Assembly (NCBI RefSeq): GCF_005048155.1
Contig: NZ_SUMB01000003.1
Location: 124,001-188,000, forward strand
Length of the DNA stretch: 64,000 nt
Origin: Streptomyces piniterrae
GTDB taxonomy: Bacteria > Actinomycetota > Actinomycetes > Streptomycetales > Streptomycetaceae
Direction of reading: 5' to 3'
Below are positions 52,279 to 61,318 of this stretch, piece by piece. The notes under the pieces were generated by a model that was given only the letters and a program-made list of their open reading frames with translations, was not told the origin of the DNA and searched no databases. Numbering within the stretch: the stretch's first letter is position 1; each line of letters starts with the position of its first letter. Made by a program: the position numbers and the translations under genes.

Positions 52279-53316
52279 TTAGTGACCCAGGCGGCGCATC
52301 GCCTGCTCCGGATAGCGTTCGCCGGCCACGGACGTGCCCGGGACCGCCGCCCGGAGCCAGTCGGCCTGCTCGGCGGTGAGACTCAGCCGCACCGCCTCGG
52401 CGTTCTCCTCGATGTAGGGCACCCGCTTCGTCCCCGGGATCGGCAGGATGTCGTCCCCCTGGGCCAGCAGCCAGCCGAGCGCCGCCTGTGCCGGGGTGAT
52501 GCCGATTTCGGCGGCGATGGCCCGGACTTCACGGACGAGGGCGAGGTTGCGCTCGATGTTGTCCGCCGAGAAGCGGGGCCACCGGCGGCGGTTGTCGTGT
52601 TCGGTGAGCTCCTCGCGGGAGGCCAGCGCACCGGCGAGCATGCCTCGCCCGAGCGGCGAGTACGCGACGACGGAGACGCCGAGCTCCCGACAGGTGGCGA
52701 GCATCTCGCCCTCCACCACGCCCCTGGTGAAGAGCGAGTACTCCAGCTGCACCGCGCTGATGGGGTGTACGGCATGCGCCGCGCGCAGGGTCGCGGGGCT
52801 CACCTCGGAGAGGCCGAGATGCCCCACCTTGCCGGCCGCGACCAGTTCCGCCATCGCGCCTACGGTGTCCTCGATGGGGGTGCCGGGGTCGCGGCGATGG
52901 GCGTAGTAGAGATCGATGTGCTCGACGCCGAGGCGTCTCAGTGAGGCGTCGCAGGCGACCGGTACGTACTCCGGTGAGGTGTCGACGTCGCCGACGCGCC
53001 CCGAGGCGGCGTCGTGCCGCAGGCCGAACTTCGTGGCGAGGAAGACATCGGCGCGACGCCCCCGGTCGCGCAGCCAGTCGCCGATGAGTTCCTCGTTGGC
53101 TCCGCGGCCGTAGGCGTCCGCCGTATCGAGAAACGTGATGCCCAACTCGGCGGCGCGGTCGAGGGTCCGGAGCGCCTCGTCCGCGTCGGCGGGCCCGTAC
53201 GCGATGGACATCCCCATACAGCCGAGGCCGATCGCGGAAACGGTGGGAGGGGCGAGAGCGGTGGGAACCGTGAGGCCGGCCGCTGATCTGGGGTTTCCGA
53301 GCCGCCGGGACTTCAC
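52279..53316 (-). CDS. Aldo/keto reductase (AKR), YghZ/AKR13-like
   Basis: A 345-residue AKR barrel: [32 protein letters not shown] (catalytic Asp/Tyr), [11 protein letters not shown] (Lys), YYAHRRDP (His), [12 protein letters not shown] and a C-terminal NADPH pocket ([23 protein letters not shown]). It reduces aldehydes or ketones. The chosen GTG at 53316 gives MKSRRLGN, the normal family start. About 18 residues ([18 protein letters not shown]) are inserted before SAIGLG, where the family has only a few residues. The start is uncertain; a GTG at 53415 would add 33 residues. Confidence 0.85.
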   Translation of the reverse strand: MKSRRLGNPRSAAGLTVPTALAPPTVSAIGLGCMGMSIAYGPADADEALRTLDRAAELGITFLDTADAYGRGANEELIGDWLRDRGRRADVFLATKFGLRHDAASGRVGDVDTSPEYVPVACDASLRRLGVEHIDLYYAHRRDPGTPIEDTVGAMAELVAAGKVGHLGLSEVSPATLRAAHAVHPISAVQLEYSLFTRGVVEGEMLATCRELGVSVVAYSPLGRGMLAGALASREELTEHDNRRRWPRFSADNIERNLALVREVRAIAAEIGITPAQAALGWLLAQGDDILPIPGTKRVPYIEENAEAVRLSLTAEQADWLRAAVPGTSVAGERYPEQAMRRLGH

Positions 53317-53606
53317 AGGGCACCGTCGGCGGCCGCGGTGACCAAGTCCCGGGAAGTGGCCGGGGGAAAGTGAACGTAACGAAGAATCTTGTGTGCCACA
53401 GGGCGCTCCCTTCACTCAACTCCGCCGATGCGAGGGCGGGTTGAAGCCCGGTCGTACGGTTCGTGGCTCAGAGTAGCCAAACACATGCACGCACGGGGCG
53501 CCTGTGGATAACTCTCCGTGATGTCGAGTGGCGGGACGCTCCCAGGTGCCGGATCCTTGAGGAACGCGACGATCCACCGGCGCGGCGGTGCACGCACACC
53601 GCCGCG

Positions 53607-53683
53607 CCGTTCTCGTGCGGCTCTCATGCCGCTCTCATGCCGCTCTCGTACCGCTCTCGCGCCGCTCTCCTGCCGCTTTCGGC
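53607..53683. repeat. 11-bp tandem repeat CCGCTCTC-N3, seven units
   Basis: Seven consecutive 11-bp units (53607, 53618, 53629, 53640, 53651, 53662, 53673), consensus CCGCTCTCATG, in the 587-bp gap between the divergent reductase and symporter genes (53317-53903). The period is close to one DNA turn, so the motif faces one side of the helix. No gene is supported in the gap; TATGGT at 53854-53859 could be a -10 for the symporter. Confidence 0.65.
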
Positions 53684-53903
53684 CCGCGTGCAGCGCGTCA
53701 CACGGCGCCATGGTTGCAGTTGATCTACGCGAGATGGATCACAGACGAAAGTCCCGCAAAAAGCCCCGACGGGAGGCGTTTCCCCAGCTCGAGCGGGTAT
53801 GCGGACGACTGCGCGGTCATCCGCGCACTGTCCGTGATGACCCGGTCTGCCCCTATGGTCGACCTTTGCCCCCGTGTCACTTCTGACGCCGGCGGGCGAT
53901 GTC

Positions 53904-55391
53904 ATGCAGTCGTCCAAGAGAGCGCAGGCGAGCGAACACGTGCCGACGCAGTCCCCCGTAGCACCCGACCGGGCCGTCCTGGAGAAGCGCACGTCCGGTG
54001 ACCCAGCCGAGGCCGGCAAGGCCGGGCAGGCCACCGAGGTCACCGTCGTCGACCCAGCGATGGTCAAGCGTGCGGTGTCGGCGGCCGCGCTCGGCAATGC
54101 GATGGAGTGGTTCGACTTCGGCGTCTACAGCTATATCGCGGTCACTCTCGGACATGTCTTCTTTCCGTCCGGGAATCCGACCGCACAGTTGTTGTCGACC
54201 TTCGGTGCATTCGCGGCGGCGTTCCTCGTACGCCCCATCGGCGGCATGGTGTTCGGGCCGCTCGGTGACCGGATCGGCCGTCAGAAGGTCCTGGCGATCA
54301 CCATGATCATGATGGCGGCGGGCACCTTCGCGATCGGTCTTATCCCGTCGTACGCCTCGATCGGAGTCGGGGCGCCGATTCTGCTGCTGGTCGCCCGGCT
54401 TGTGCAGGGTTTCTCCACCGGCGGCGAATACGGCGGTGCCTCCACCTTCATCGCCGAGTACGCGCCCGACAAGAAGCGCGGATTCCTGGGCAGCTGGCTG
54501 GAGTTCGGCACGCTGGCCGGTTATGTGGGTGGTGCGGGCCTGGTCACTCTGATGACCGCCCTGCTGTCGACGCACGATCTGCACTCGTGGGGCTGGCGCA
54601 TTCCGTTCCTGATCGCGGGGCCGATGGGCATCATCGGTCTTTACCTGCGGATGCGACTGGAAGAGACGCCGGCGTTCGCGCAGTTGGAGAAGGAAGCACG
54701 CACGAAGGAGAAGGCGCGCCGCGAGGCCGAGAAGCGGATCGGTATCCGCGAGATGATTTTCGGTCAGTGGCGGGCAATGCTGCTGTGCATCGGGCTCGTG
54801 CTGGTCTTCAACGTCACCGACTACATGCTGCTGTCCTACATGCCGAGCTATCTGACGTCGGAGCTGAAGTACGACGAGACGCATGGGCTGATGGTCGTGC
54901 TCGCGGTGATGGTCCTGATGATGTGCGTCCAGCCGTTCGCCGGGCGGCTCAGCGACCGGGTCGGGCGCCGGCCCGTCATCGCGGCGGGCTGTGTGGGCTT
55001 CCTGGTGCTGTCGGTGCCCGCGCTGCTGCTGATCCGGCAGGGGTCGCTGGTCGCGATCGCGCTGGGTATGGCCGCGCTGGGGCTGCTGTTGGTGTGCTTC
55101 ACGTCCTCGATGCCGTCGGCACTGCCCGCCCTCTTCCCGACGAAGGTGCGCTACGGCTCGCTGTCGATCGGCTTCAACGTCTCCGTGTCGCTGTTCGGCG
55201 GTACGACTCCGTTGGTCGTCACGGCGCTTATCGGCGCTACGGGTGACCGGATGATGCCGGCGTACTACATGATGGCGGCGGCCGTCGTCGGTGGGATCGC
55301 CGTACTGCTGATGTCCGAGAGCGCGCGGAAGCCGCTGCCGGGGTCGCCGCCTGCGGTGGAGACGGAGGCGGAGGCCCGGGAGATCGCATAG
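53904..55391 (+). CDS. MFS symporter, ProP-like (glycine betaine/proline/metabolite:H+)
   Basis: Start at ATG 53904 is preferred over GTG 53874; neither has a strong ribosome binding site. About 495 residues, 12 helices, metabolite:H+ symporter signatures: LGNAMEWFDFGVYSYIAVTLG, GGMVFGPLGDRIGRQKVL, RLVQGFSTGGEYGGASTFIAEY and PFAGRLSDRVGRRPVI. A central cytosolic loop with a coiled coil (AQLEKEARTKEKARREAEKR) is present, as in osmoregulatory ProP. It probably imports compatible solutes or organic acids with protons. Seven 11-bp repeats precede it. Confidence 0.88.
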   Translation: MQSSKRAQASEHVPTQSPVAPDRAVLEKRTSGDPAEAGKAGQATEVTVVDPAMVKRAVSAAALGNAMEWFDFGVYSYIAVTLGHVFFPSGNPTAQLLSTFGAFAAAFLVRPIGGMVFGPLGDRIGRQKVLAITMIMMAAGTFAIGLIPSYASIGVGAPILLLVARLVQGFSTGGEYGGASTFIAEYAPDKKRGFLGSWLEFGTLAGYVGGAGLVTLMTALLSTHDLHSWGWRIPFLIAGPMGIIGLYLRMRLEETPAFAQLEKEARTKEKARREAEKRIGIREMIFGQWRAMLLCIGLVLVFNVTDYMLLSYMPSYLTSELKYDETHGLMVVLAVMVLMMCVQPFAGRLSDRVGRRPVIAAGCVGFLVLSVPALLLIRQGSLVAIALGMAALGLLLVCFTSSMPSALPALFPTKVRYGSLSIGFNVSVSLFGGTTPLVVTALIGATGDRMMPAYYMMAAAVVGGIAVLLMSESARKPLPGSPPAVETEAEAREIA

Positions 55392-55436
55392 CGGCAGACC
55401 GGAACCGTACGCGCCGTTCCGTCCGTCTGAGACCGT

Positions 55437-55474
55437 GCTGATCACGTGGATCGGCGCTGATCACGTCGGTCGGC
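55437..55474. repeat. 19-bp tandem repeat before the DUF2330 gene
   Basis: GCTGATCACGTGGATCGGC and GCTGATCACGTCGGTCGGC (two mismatches) lie in tandem just upstream of the DUF2330 start; each contains a TGATCA palindrome. Possible regulator sites. Confidence 0.55.
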
Positions 55475-55496
55475 AGGGGACGAACGGGGGACGGGA

Positions 55497-56648
55497 ATGG
55501 GCGTGGCTGGCGTTGCCGGCGCCACCGGCGCCACTACGGCGCGCGGTGGCGGAGCAGGGCGGCGAAGGGCCCTGGTGGTGGTGCTGCTGTTGCTGGCGGT
55601 GCAGCTCGTATGGCTGGCGAGGCCGGCGTATGCGTGCGGGTGCGGTGCGATGGTGGTCGACCGCAAGACCACGCTGGCGGTGAACCGTGAGACCTCGGCG
55701 GTGCGCTGGGACGGCAGGCACGAGCAGATCGTGATGAGCCTGACGGTGAACGGCACCGCCCCGGACGCCGCCTGGATCATGCCGGTGCCGCACCGCGCCA
55801 CTGTGGAGCTGGGCGACTCCGCCCTCTTCTCCGAGCTGGCCGGTCTCACCGCGCCGGCCGTCAGGACGCGCCACTACTTCTGGCCGCGCAGCAGTGACTG
55901 GCCGTTCGGGGGGAGCGGGGACATGGCCGCGGCCCCGCCGCCCGGCGCGAGCAGCCCGGGTGTCGGGGTCGTCGGCCGCGAGCGGCTGGGGCCCTTCGAT
56001 GTCGCCCGGCTGACCGCCACCGATCCCGACGCGTTGCGCAAGTGGCTGAAAACCAATGGTTTCCAGCTGCCGTCGGCGCTGGCGACCGAGCTGCGCCCGT
56101 ATGTGGCCCGGAAATGGGAGTACGTGGCGGTCCGGCTGGCCCCCGCCTCCCCGGAGAAGCGCGCCTACCTGACGGGCACGCTGGATCCGCTGCGGCTGTC
56201 CTTCGCCAGTGACCGGCTGGTCTACCCGATGCGGTTGTCGCGGCTCGCCAAGACGCCGCAGTCGCTGGGGCTCTACGTCTTCGCTCCGCACCGGATGGAG
56301 CCGCGGAGCGCCATCGGAGGGTCGTCGCCCGAGGTGTTCTTCGCGGGACGGGTGAAGGCCGAGGGCAAGGTCCGGGAACTCGCCGGGCACGGGACGCCCT
56401 TCATGACCGCCATCGACCAGACGTTCGCACAGCCGGAACGGATCAGCGGTGACCACGAGTTGCGGCGGGTGGCCGGCGACACGCCGTATCAGCGGGTCAC
56501 CTACACATACTCGCTGCTCAAGGTCTGGGGGATGCCCGCCTGGATTCTCGTACTCGGCGGAGTGTCCGTGCTGGCGTGGGCGGCGGTGGCGGTGATCGTG
56601 ATGCTGCGGTCGCGTCGTCGGCGGGCGGCGCCGGCGGCTACGGGATGA
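55497..56648 (+). CDS. DUF2330-domain membrane protein
   Basis: A 383-residue protein: signal or anchor (LVVVLLLLAVQLVWLARPAYA), then CGCGAMVV, the start of the DUF2330 domain. WIMPVPHRATVELGD, YVARKWEYVAVRL, RLSFASDRLVYPMRLSRL and YVFAPHRME follow. A second membrane helix (AWILVLGGVSVLAWAAVAVIVML) with a basic end closes it. The bulk is extracytoplasmic with both ends anchored. DUF2330 proteins are common in actinobacteria; function unknown. GGGGGACGG precedes the ATG. Confidence 0.85.
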   Translation: MGVAGVAGATGATTARGGGAGRRRALVVVLLLLAVQLVWLARPAYACGCGAMVVDRKTTLAVNRETSAVRWDGRHEQIVMSLTVNGTAPDAAWIMPVPHRATVELGDSALFSELAGLTAPAVRTRHYFWPRSSDWPFGGSGDMAAAPPPGASSPGVGVVGRERLGPFDVARLTATDPDALRKWLKTNGFQLPSALATELRPYVARKWEYVAVRLAPASPEKRAYLTGTLDPLRLSFASDRLVYPMRLSRLAKTPQSLGLYVFAPHRMEPRSAIGGSSPEVFFAGRVKAEGKVRELAGHGTPFMTAIDQTFAQPERISGDHELRRVAGDTPYQRVTYTYSLLKVWGMPAWILVLGGVSVLAWAAVAVIVMLRSRRRRAAPAATG

Positions 56649-56755
56649 TCACCATCGGCCAGCCCACCCGGGGGTTGCGGCTGCACGGGTGAGGCACCAG
56701 GGCGCTCCCGGACCTGACCTGCGCCCGTTTCGCGGCATGCGGCACGATGGTCGGC

Positions 56756-57073
56756 ATGAGCATCGTGAAGATCAACGTTCTGACCGTTCCCGCCGAGCAG
56801 AGGGAGACCCTCGAAAAGCGCTTCGCGTCCCGCGCCGGCGCCGTGGAAAGCTCGGACGGCTTCGAGTGGTTCGAACTCCTTCGCCCTGTCGAAGGCACCG
56901 ACGACTACCTTGTGTACACGCGCTGGCGGGACGAGGAGTCGTTCCAGGCGTGGATGGAGGGGCCGATGAAGGCAGCGCACCAGGGCGGCAGCGACCGGCC
57001 GAAGCCGGCAGCCAGCGGCTCTACCGTGTGGTCGTTCGAGGTCGTTCAGCAGACCGGGCCGAAGGGCGAATAG
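56756..57073 (+). CDS. Antibiotic-biosynthesis-monooxygenase-fold (ABM) protein
   Basis: A 105-residue protein of the dimeric alpha/beta-barrel ABM type: IVKINVLTVPAEQRETLEKRFASRAGAVESSDGFEWFELLRPVEGTDDYLVYTRWRDEESFQAW (quoted in parts of one continuous domain). This resembles HmoA/IsdG-like heme-degrading monooxygenases and quinol monooxygenases, all small oxygenases acting without a bound cofactor. The Asn/His/Trp heme-site triad is not clear, so substrate is open. A CACGAT hexamer seven bases before the ATG suggests a leaderless mRNA. Confidence 0.8.
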   Translation: MSIVKINVLTVPAEQRETLEKRFASRAGAVESSDGFEWFELLRPVEGTDDYLVYTRWRDEESFQAWMEGPMKAAHQGGSDRPKPAASGSTVWSFEVVQQTGPKGE

Positions 57074-57092
57074 AACCGCGCCAGACGACACC

Positions 57093-57127
57093 GGACGCGT
57101 CTTCCACGAGCAGGTGAAGGCGCGTCC
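57093..57127. terminator. Terminator hairpin
   Basis: GGACGCGTCTTC and GAAGGCGCGTCC form a stem with one mismatch, 20 bp after the ABM gene, facing the convergent DUF4190-like gene. Confidence 0.65.
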
Positions 57128-57208
57128 GCTGAGGGGGTGCTCCAGCCCGGATCAGCCTTGGCGGTTCCAGCGACGAGACTTCTGGGACGTCTCTGTGTCC
57201 CCCTTGCC

Positions 57209-57565
57209 TCACGTTCCAGTCGTTGTACTGGAAAGGGCACCGATGATGATGATCAGCAAGAAGATTGCGTAGCCGACGCAGCCGATGATGCCGGTCACCA
57301 GCCCGGCTATGGCCAAACCGTTGCCCTGTTGCCTGGTGCGCTGTATCTCGCCGCGCGCCTTGGCGCCCAAGATAATCGCAAGGGGCCCCGTTACGATTCC
57401 CACGAAAGGTACGACGATGGACACGATTCCGGTAACCATGGAAGCCACGGCTTTGCCGCTCGTACTCGGCTGTTGCTGGTATTGCGGATACGGCGGAAAC
57501 TGTCCCTGGGCGTACTGATTCTGGGGAGTTTGGTGCTGGGGGTTCTGGGGCTGCTCGGTGCTCAT
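57209..57565 (-). CDS. DUF4190-type small membrane protein
   Basis: A 118-residue protein. A Gln/Pro/Tyr-rich disordered N-terminus (QPQNPQHQTPQNQYAQ, PPYPQYQQQP) precedes two helices (AVASMVTGIVSIVVPFVGIVTGPLAIILG and GLAIAGLVTGIIGCVGYAIFLLIIIIGAL) with KARGEIQRTRQQGNG between. This is the DUF4190 domain found in many actinobacterial envelope proteins. GGGAAG precedes the ATG. GC content is clearly lower than in neighbours, from Ile and Gln codons. Function unknown. Confidence 0.82.
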   Translation of the reverse strand: MSTEQPQNPQHQTPQNQYAQGQFPPYPQYQQQPSTSGKAVASMVTGIVSIVVPFVGIVTGPLAIILGAKARGEIQRTRQQGNGLAIAGLVTGIIGCVGYAIFLLIIIIGALSSTTTGT

Positions 57566-57656
57566 GGCGCTTCCCTGTTCCGTGATTTCTTTCCCGCCCC
57601 TCCCATTTCCTGCCGAGCCCTCCCCCTGTCATATGCCCGTCAGAATAAGGGTCTCT

Positions 57657-57704
57657 CGGACATACCGAGCCTGCAACTTGCGGACACACCGAGCCTGCAA
57701 CTTG
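57657..57704. repeat. 24-bp tandem repeat
   Basis: Two units beginning CGGACAYACCGAGCCTGCAA (57657-57680 and 57681-57704), one mismatch, upstream of the DUF4190-like gene. Function unknown. Confidence 0.65.
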
Positions 57705-58104
57705 ATCGGCTGAGCGGTTTGATGGGGCCGGCAGAACAACCGCCGATGGCGCGGCAGTCAGGGCGGTCGCGCCGCTGGTTTCGACCCGGCGCACTGTGCC
57801 CGCAGCAACGACGTCCAGCGGAAGGCCCACCCTCGCCCACCCGCGTCGGAGGCCCGAGCAAGTTTGTGGAATCCTTCCTGGCACCCCAACATTCATCGGG
57901 CCGCCCAGGGCACGGACAGACCGCTTACCGCAGTCTGAGATTGACGGGAAGAAATCCAACTCGCCGTGATTCCGGGGTGGTTGAGCCTCCCTGTACCGGC
58001 TCTGGTCTTCGTGCCGTTCGCGCGGCAGGCCGGCACCTGCGCACCGATCATGCCGGGCCGAAATGCGTTGCGTTCCGGGCCGGCCCTGCGGCCACAATGA
58101 CGCC
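57705..58104. other. Intergenic region with no supported gene
   Basis: No frame here has convincing codon bias, ribosome binding site or recognisable protein. CACAAT (58093-58098) lies six bases before the GNAT start and is its probable -10 for a leaderless mRNA. Nothing else is seen. Confidence 0.6.
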
Positions 58105-58620
58105 ATGAGCAACGCCGTCACCCTCCGCCTCCCCTGGGCCGTCTCCGCCGAACCGATCGATTCGCCGGACGCCAGGGCGCTGCTGCGGGAGTACTACACC
58201 GAGGTCGCCGACCGGTACTTCGAGCTGCACGAGGGGCGCCGCTCGACGCCGGAGGAGATCGACGAGGGGCTGGCGGAGTACCCGAGCGGCGATCTGGTGC
58301 CGCCGAACGGTGTGCTGCTGGTGGCCCGGCACGGCGATATGGCGGCCGGTTGCGTCGGCGTACGGATGCTGGACGTGCGGACCGCGGAGCTGAAGCGGAT
58401 GTTCGTACGGCCCTCGAAGCGGGGGCTCGGCGGCGCGAGCGAGCTGCTCACGGCCGCAGGGACGGCCGCGGTCGGGATGGGCGCCGAGCGGGTCCGGCTG
58501 GACACCCGGCTGGATCTGGTGGAGGCGGTCGCGCTCTACCGGCGGCACGGTTTCGTCGAGATCGCTCCGTATCACGACGATCCGTATGCGGAGATCTTCT
58601 TCGAGAGGCGCCTGCCCTGA
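58105..58620 (+). CDS. GNAT-family N-acetyltransferase
   Basis: A 171-residue GNAT protein: LLVARHGDMAAGCVGVRML (strand pair), ELKRMFVRPSKRGLGGASELLTAAG with the acetyl-CoA pyrophosphate-binding R-x-x-x-x-G-x-G-like loop. RLDTRLDLVEAVALYRRHGFVEIAPYHDDPYAEIFFERRLP is the usual C-terminal end. It transfers an acetyl group from acetyl-CoA to an amine; substrate unknown. CACAAT six bases before the ATG indicates a leaderless mRNA. The TGA stop is followed, without a frame change, by a further 33-codon open stretch. Confidence 0.88.
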   Translation: MSNAVTLRLPWAVSAEPIDSPDARALLREYYTEVADRYFELHEGRRSTPEEIDEGLAEYPSGDLVPPNGVLLVARHGDMAAGCVGVRMLDVRTAELKRMFVRPSKRGLGGASELLTAAGTAAVGMGAERVRLDTRLDLVEAVALYRRHGFVEIAPYHDDPYAEIFFERRLP

Positions 58621-58722
58621 GTGGACAAGGCAGTCGACAAGGCAGGCGACAAGGGCGTGGGTGCGGTGGGCGCGACCGTGGACAAGGCCGTCGGCGCGGC
58701 CGTCCACGTCCACAACACCTAG
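58621..58722 (+). CDS. Candidate small ORF directly after the GNAT stop (33 aa)
   Basis: A GTG directly follows the GNAT TGA in the same frame and runs to TAG at 58720-58722. It encodes a repetitive peptide (VDKAVDKAGDK, TVDKAVGAAVHVHNT). No ribosome binding site is seen beyond the coupling position. It could be a coupled small protein, an extension made by TGA read-through, or chance. Codon use is typical for the genome (GC at third positions), which favours coding. Confidence 0.35.
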   Translation: MDKAVDKAGDKGVGAVGATVDKAVGAAVHVHNT

Positions 58723-58781
58723 GACGGACGCGGGAATACCGCCCGGCGCCGGCGCGTTGTGGCCCCGCAGGGGGGCCATGC

Positions 58782-58819
58782 ATCCCCTAGGGGATCTGTT
58801 CGACCAACCCCTAGGGGAT
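58782..58819. repeat. Paired CCCCTAGGGG palindromes, second locus
   Basis: ATCCCCTAGGGGAT (58782-58795) with CTGTTCGACCAA and a second CCCCTAGGGGAT (58808-58819) 24 bp on. Same motif pair as at 33716-33762. It lies in the gap between the GNAT region and the exporter stop codon. Confidence 0.6.
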
Positions 58820-58884
58820 ACCCATACCCCCGCCCCCCGGGCAGGCCTCAATTGCCCCCGGCCCCACTTGCCCCTGGGCGGCCC

Positions 58885-60963
58885 TCACTTCGCATGGTCC
58901 GGTGGCCGCGGTGTCCGGGCCGGGGTGTGCGGCATGGGCGTCCGGGCGTCGCCGTTGTGCGGCTCCTCCGCGTCCGAGCCGCAGAGTTCCGCCGTCAGCT
59001 CCTTGACGAGTTCGGTGAGATCGGTGGGCCGGTCCTTGGTCCACCAGTCCCCCAGCATCTCCGCGAGGGACTCCTGCCGGGCGGCGGACAGCCGGCCCGC
59101 CGTCTCGCGCCCGCTGTCGGTGAGCAGCAGCATCAGGCCCTCCCGTACGGCGAGATGGCGCTCCTCGATCTGGCGGACGCCTTCGGAGATCACGCCGAGC
59201 GGCACCTTGCTGCGTTCCGCGAGCAGTCCCGGTTCCACCGAGCCGTAGCGGTGGATGCGCAGGACCAGCCAGCTGGCGGCCGGTTTGAGGTCCAGGCCGG
59301 CCCGTGCGGTGATCTTCTCGTAGATGTGCTTCCGGCCTTCCAGGCTGCCCAGTTTGGACAGCGCGCGGGCACACTCGTCGTGCGACGAACGCTCCACCGG
59401 GTTGGAGGAGAGCACCTCGCTGGTCTCGGGTGCGGTGACGCTGCCGCGCAACGGCTCCTCCCGGAGGAACCAGGCCAGCACGAAGGCGACGAGGACCACG
59501 GGAACGGCGTAGAGGAAGACGTCGGTGATGGAGATCGAGTAGGCGTTGAGGACGCCGGTCGCCTGGTCGGCGGGCAGTCGTGCGACCGTGCGCGGGTCCT
59601 CGGCGATCCTCGACGGGTCGATGCCGGGCGGCAGTTGCTGTCCGGCGAGGGCGTCCGCGATCCGGGGGCCGAGCTTGTTGGCGAAGATCGTGCCGAAGAT
59701 GGAGACGCCGAACGAGGCGCCGATGGAGCGGAAGAAGGTGGCTCCGGAGGTGGCGACGCCGAGGTCCTGGTAGGCGACGGCGTTCTGCACGATGAGCACC
59801 AGGACCTGCATGACCAGGCCGAGGCCGAAGCCGAAGACGAAGAAATAGGCGCTCATGACGGCGACGCTGCTGGACGGGTCGAGCTGGTGCAGAAGCAGCA
59901 GGCCGACGGCCACGACGCCGGTGCCGGCGATCGGGAAGATCTTGTAGCGGCCGGTGCGGCTGACGATCTGCCCGGAGCCGGTGGAGGAGAGCAGCATGCC
60001 GAGCACCATCGGCAGCATGTGCACACCGGACATGGTCGGCGAGACACCCTGGACGACCTGTAGGAACGTCGGCAGGTACGTCATGGAACCGAACATCGCG
60101 AAGCCGATGACGAAGCCGATGACCGCGGTGAGGGTGAAGGTGCGGAGCGTGAACAGGTGCAGCGGAAGGACAGGTTCCGCTGCTCGGCGCTCGACGAGGA
60201 CGAATGCGGCGAGCAGGACGACACCCAGCACGCCGAATCCCACGATCTGCCAGGAGTCCCACGGGTAACTGACGCCCCCGAGCGAGGTCATCAGGACGAA
60301 GCAGGCGGCGACGCCGGCGATCAGGGCGGTGCCCAGGTAGTCGATCCGGTGCGGGGTGCGGTGAGCCGGGATGTGCAGCACGGTGGCGATCACGGCGAGC
60401 GCGATCACGCCGATGGGGACGTTGATGTAGAAGACCCAGCGCCAGCTGAGGTGGTCGACGAAGAGGCCGCCGAGCAGCGGTCCCAGGACGCTCGTACCGC
60501 CGAAGACCGCACCGAACAGGCCCTGGTATTTGCCGCGTTCGCGGGGCGGCACGATGTCTCCGACGATCGCCATCGACAGCACGATCAGGCCACCGCCGCC
60601 CAGGCCCTGGATCGCCCGGAACGCGATGAGCTGGCCCATGTTCTGGGCGATGCCGCACAGCACCGAGCCGATCAGGAAGATCACGATGGCCGTCTGGAAC
60701 AGCCTCTTGCGGCCGTATTGGTCGCCGAGTTTGCCCCACAGCGGGGTCGCGGCCGTAGAGGCCAGCAGATAGGCGGTGACCACCCAGGAGAGGTGGTCGA
60801 GACCGCCGAGGTCGCTGACGATGGTGGGCAGCGCGGTGGCCACGATGGTCTGGTCGAGCGCCGCGATGAGCATGCCGAGCAGCAGCGCGCCGATGGCGAC
60901 GAGGACCGTCCGCTGGGAGTGGCCCTCGCCGGGGACGGCGGGAGCGCTGGTGTGCTGCGCCAT
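58885..60963 (-). CDS. DHA2 multidrug exporter fused to a MarR-like winged-helix domain
   Basis: The ATG at 60963 has AGGGAG seven bases upstream; the frame is open further but without a ribosome binding site. The 692-residue protein has a 14-helix EmrB/QacA exporter ([78 protein letters not shown]) to about residue 530. A soluble C-terminal domain resembles MarR winged helices ([93 protein letters not shown]). The fusion may sense substrate or control its own expression. Substrate unknown. Confidence 0.9.
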   Translation of the reverse strand: MAQHTSAPAVPGEGHSQRTVLVAIGALLLGMLIAALDQTIVATALPTIVSDLGGLDHLSWVVTAYLLASTAATPLWGKLGDQYGRKRLFQTAIVIFLIGSVLCGIAQNMGQLIAFRAIQGLGGGGLIVLSMAIVGDIVPPRERGKYQGLFGAVFGGTSVLGPLLGGLFVDHLSWRWVFYINVPIGVIALAVIATVLHIPAHRTPHRIDYLGTALIAGVAACFVLMTSLGGVSYPWDSWQIVGFGVLGVVLLAAFVLVERRAAEPVLPLHLFTLRTFTLTAVIGFVIGFAMFGSMTYLPTFLQVVQGVSPTMSGVHMLPMVLGMLLSSTGSGQIVSRTGRYKIFPIAGTGVVAVGLLLLHQLDPSSSVAVMSAYFFVFGFGLGLVMQVLVLIVQNAVAYQDLGVATSGATFFRSIGASFGVSIFGTIFANKLGPRIADALAGQQLPPGIDPSRIAEDPRTVARLPADQATGVLNAYSISITDVFLYAVPVVLVAFVLAWFLREEPLRGSVTAPETSEVLSSNPVERSSHDECARALSKLGSLEGRKHIYEKITARAGLDLKPAASWLVLRIHRYGSVEPGLLAERSKVPLGVISEGVRQIEERHLAVREGLMLLLTDSGRETAGRLSAARQESLAEMLGDWWTKDRPTDLTELVKELTAELCGSDAEEPHNGDARTPMPHTPARTPRPPDHAK

Positions 60964-61318
60964 GAGCGTCTCCCTGAGGTGTTCGGGGCTGGTTCCGGAG
61001 CGCCGTCGGGCTTCTTCCATCGTGGGCGGTGCGGGCGGATATGGCCTGCCGGGAGGGCGCTCGTGCGGGCGGGGTGGAGTGGGTGACGCGGGGATGTCGC
61101 GGACTGTCGCGGTCGTTGGGATGGGGTGGTCGCGGGGGATTGGGCCGGTCGTACGCACCTGTGGGCGCTCGGGTGGGGTTGCGTGTTCGCGCATCGGTGG
61201 TTGCCCGGCAGACACCTCGCGGATGCCCGGCGGATGTCCGGGAATGCCTGTGCGGACCGGGGTGGTCTCTGGATAATCGCTGCCGGTTCGAGGGCTCACC
61301 CCGGGGAGGCGACCACTC
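60964..61318. other. Divergent intergenic region
   Basis: This 355-bp stretch separates the exporter (minus) from the peptidoglycan-binding gene (plus). It lacks a supported gene. GGATAATCGC near 61270 could be a -10 for the plus-strand gene; no operator is recognised. Confidence 0.55.

Noticed and set aside
53607..53683. 11-bp repeats as DnaA boxes or replication origin
   Set aside because: The unit does not resemble a DnaA box and no replication gene is adjacent.
53463..54001. Open frames on both strands through the repeat region
   Set aside because: An 11-bp repeat without stops opens all frames; none has a ribosome binding site, codon bias or domain.
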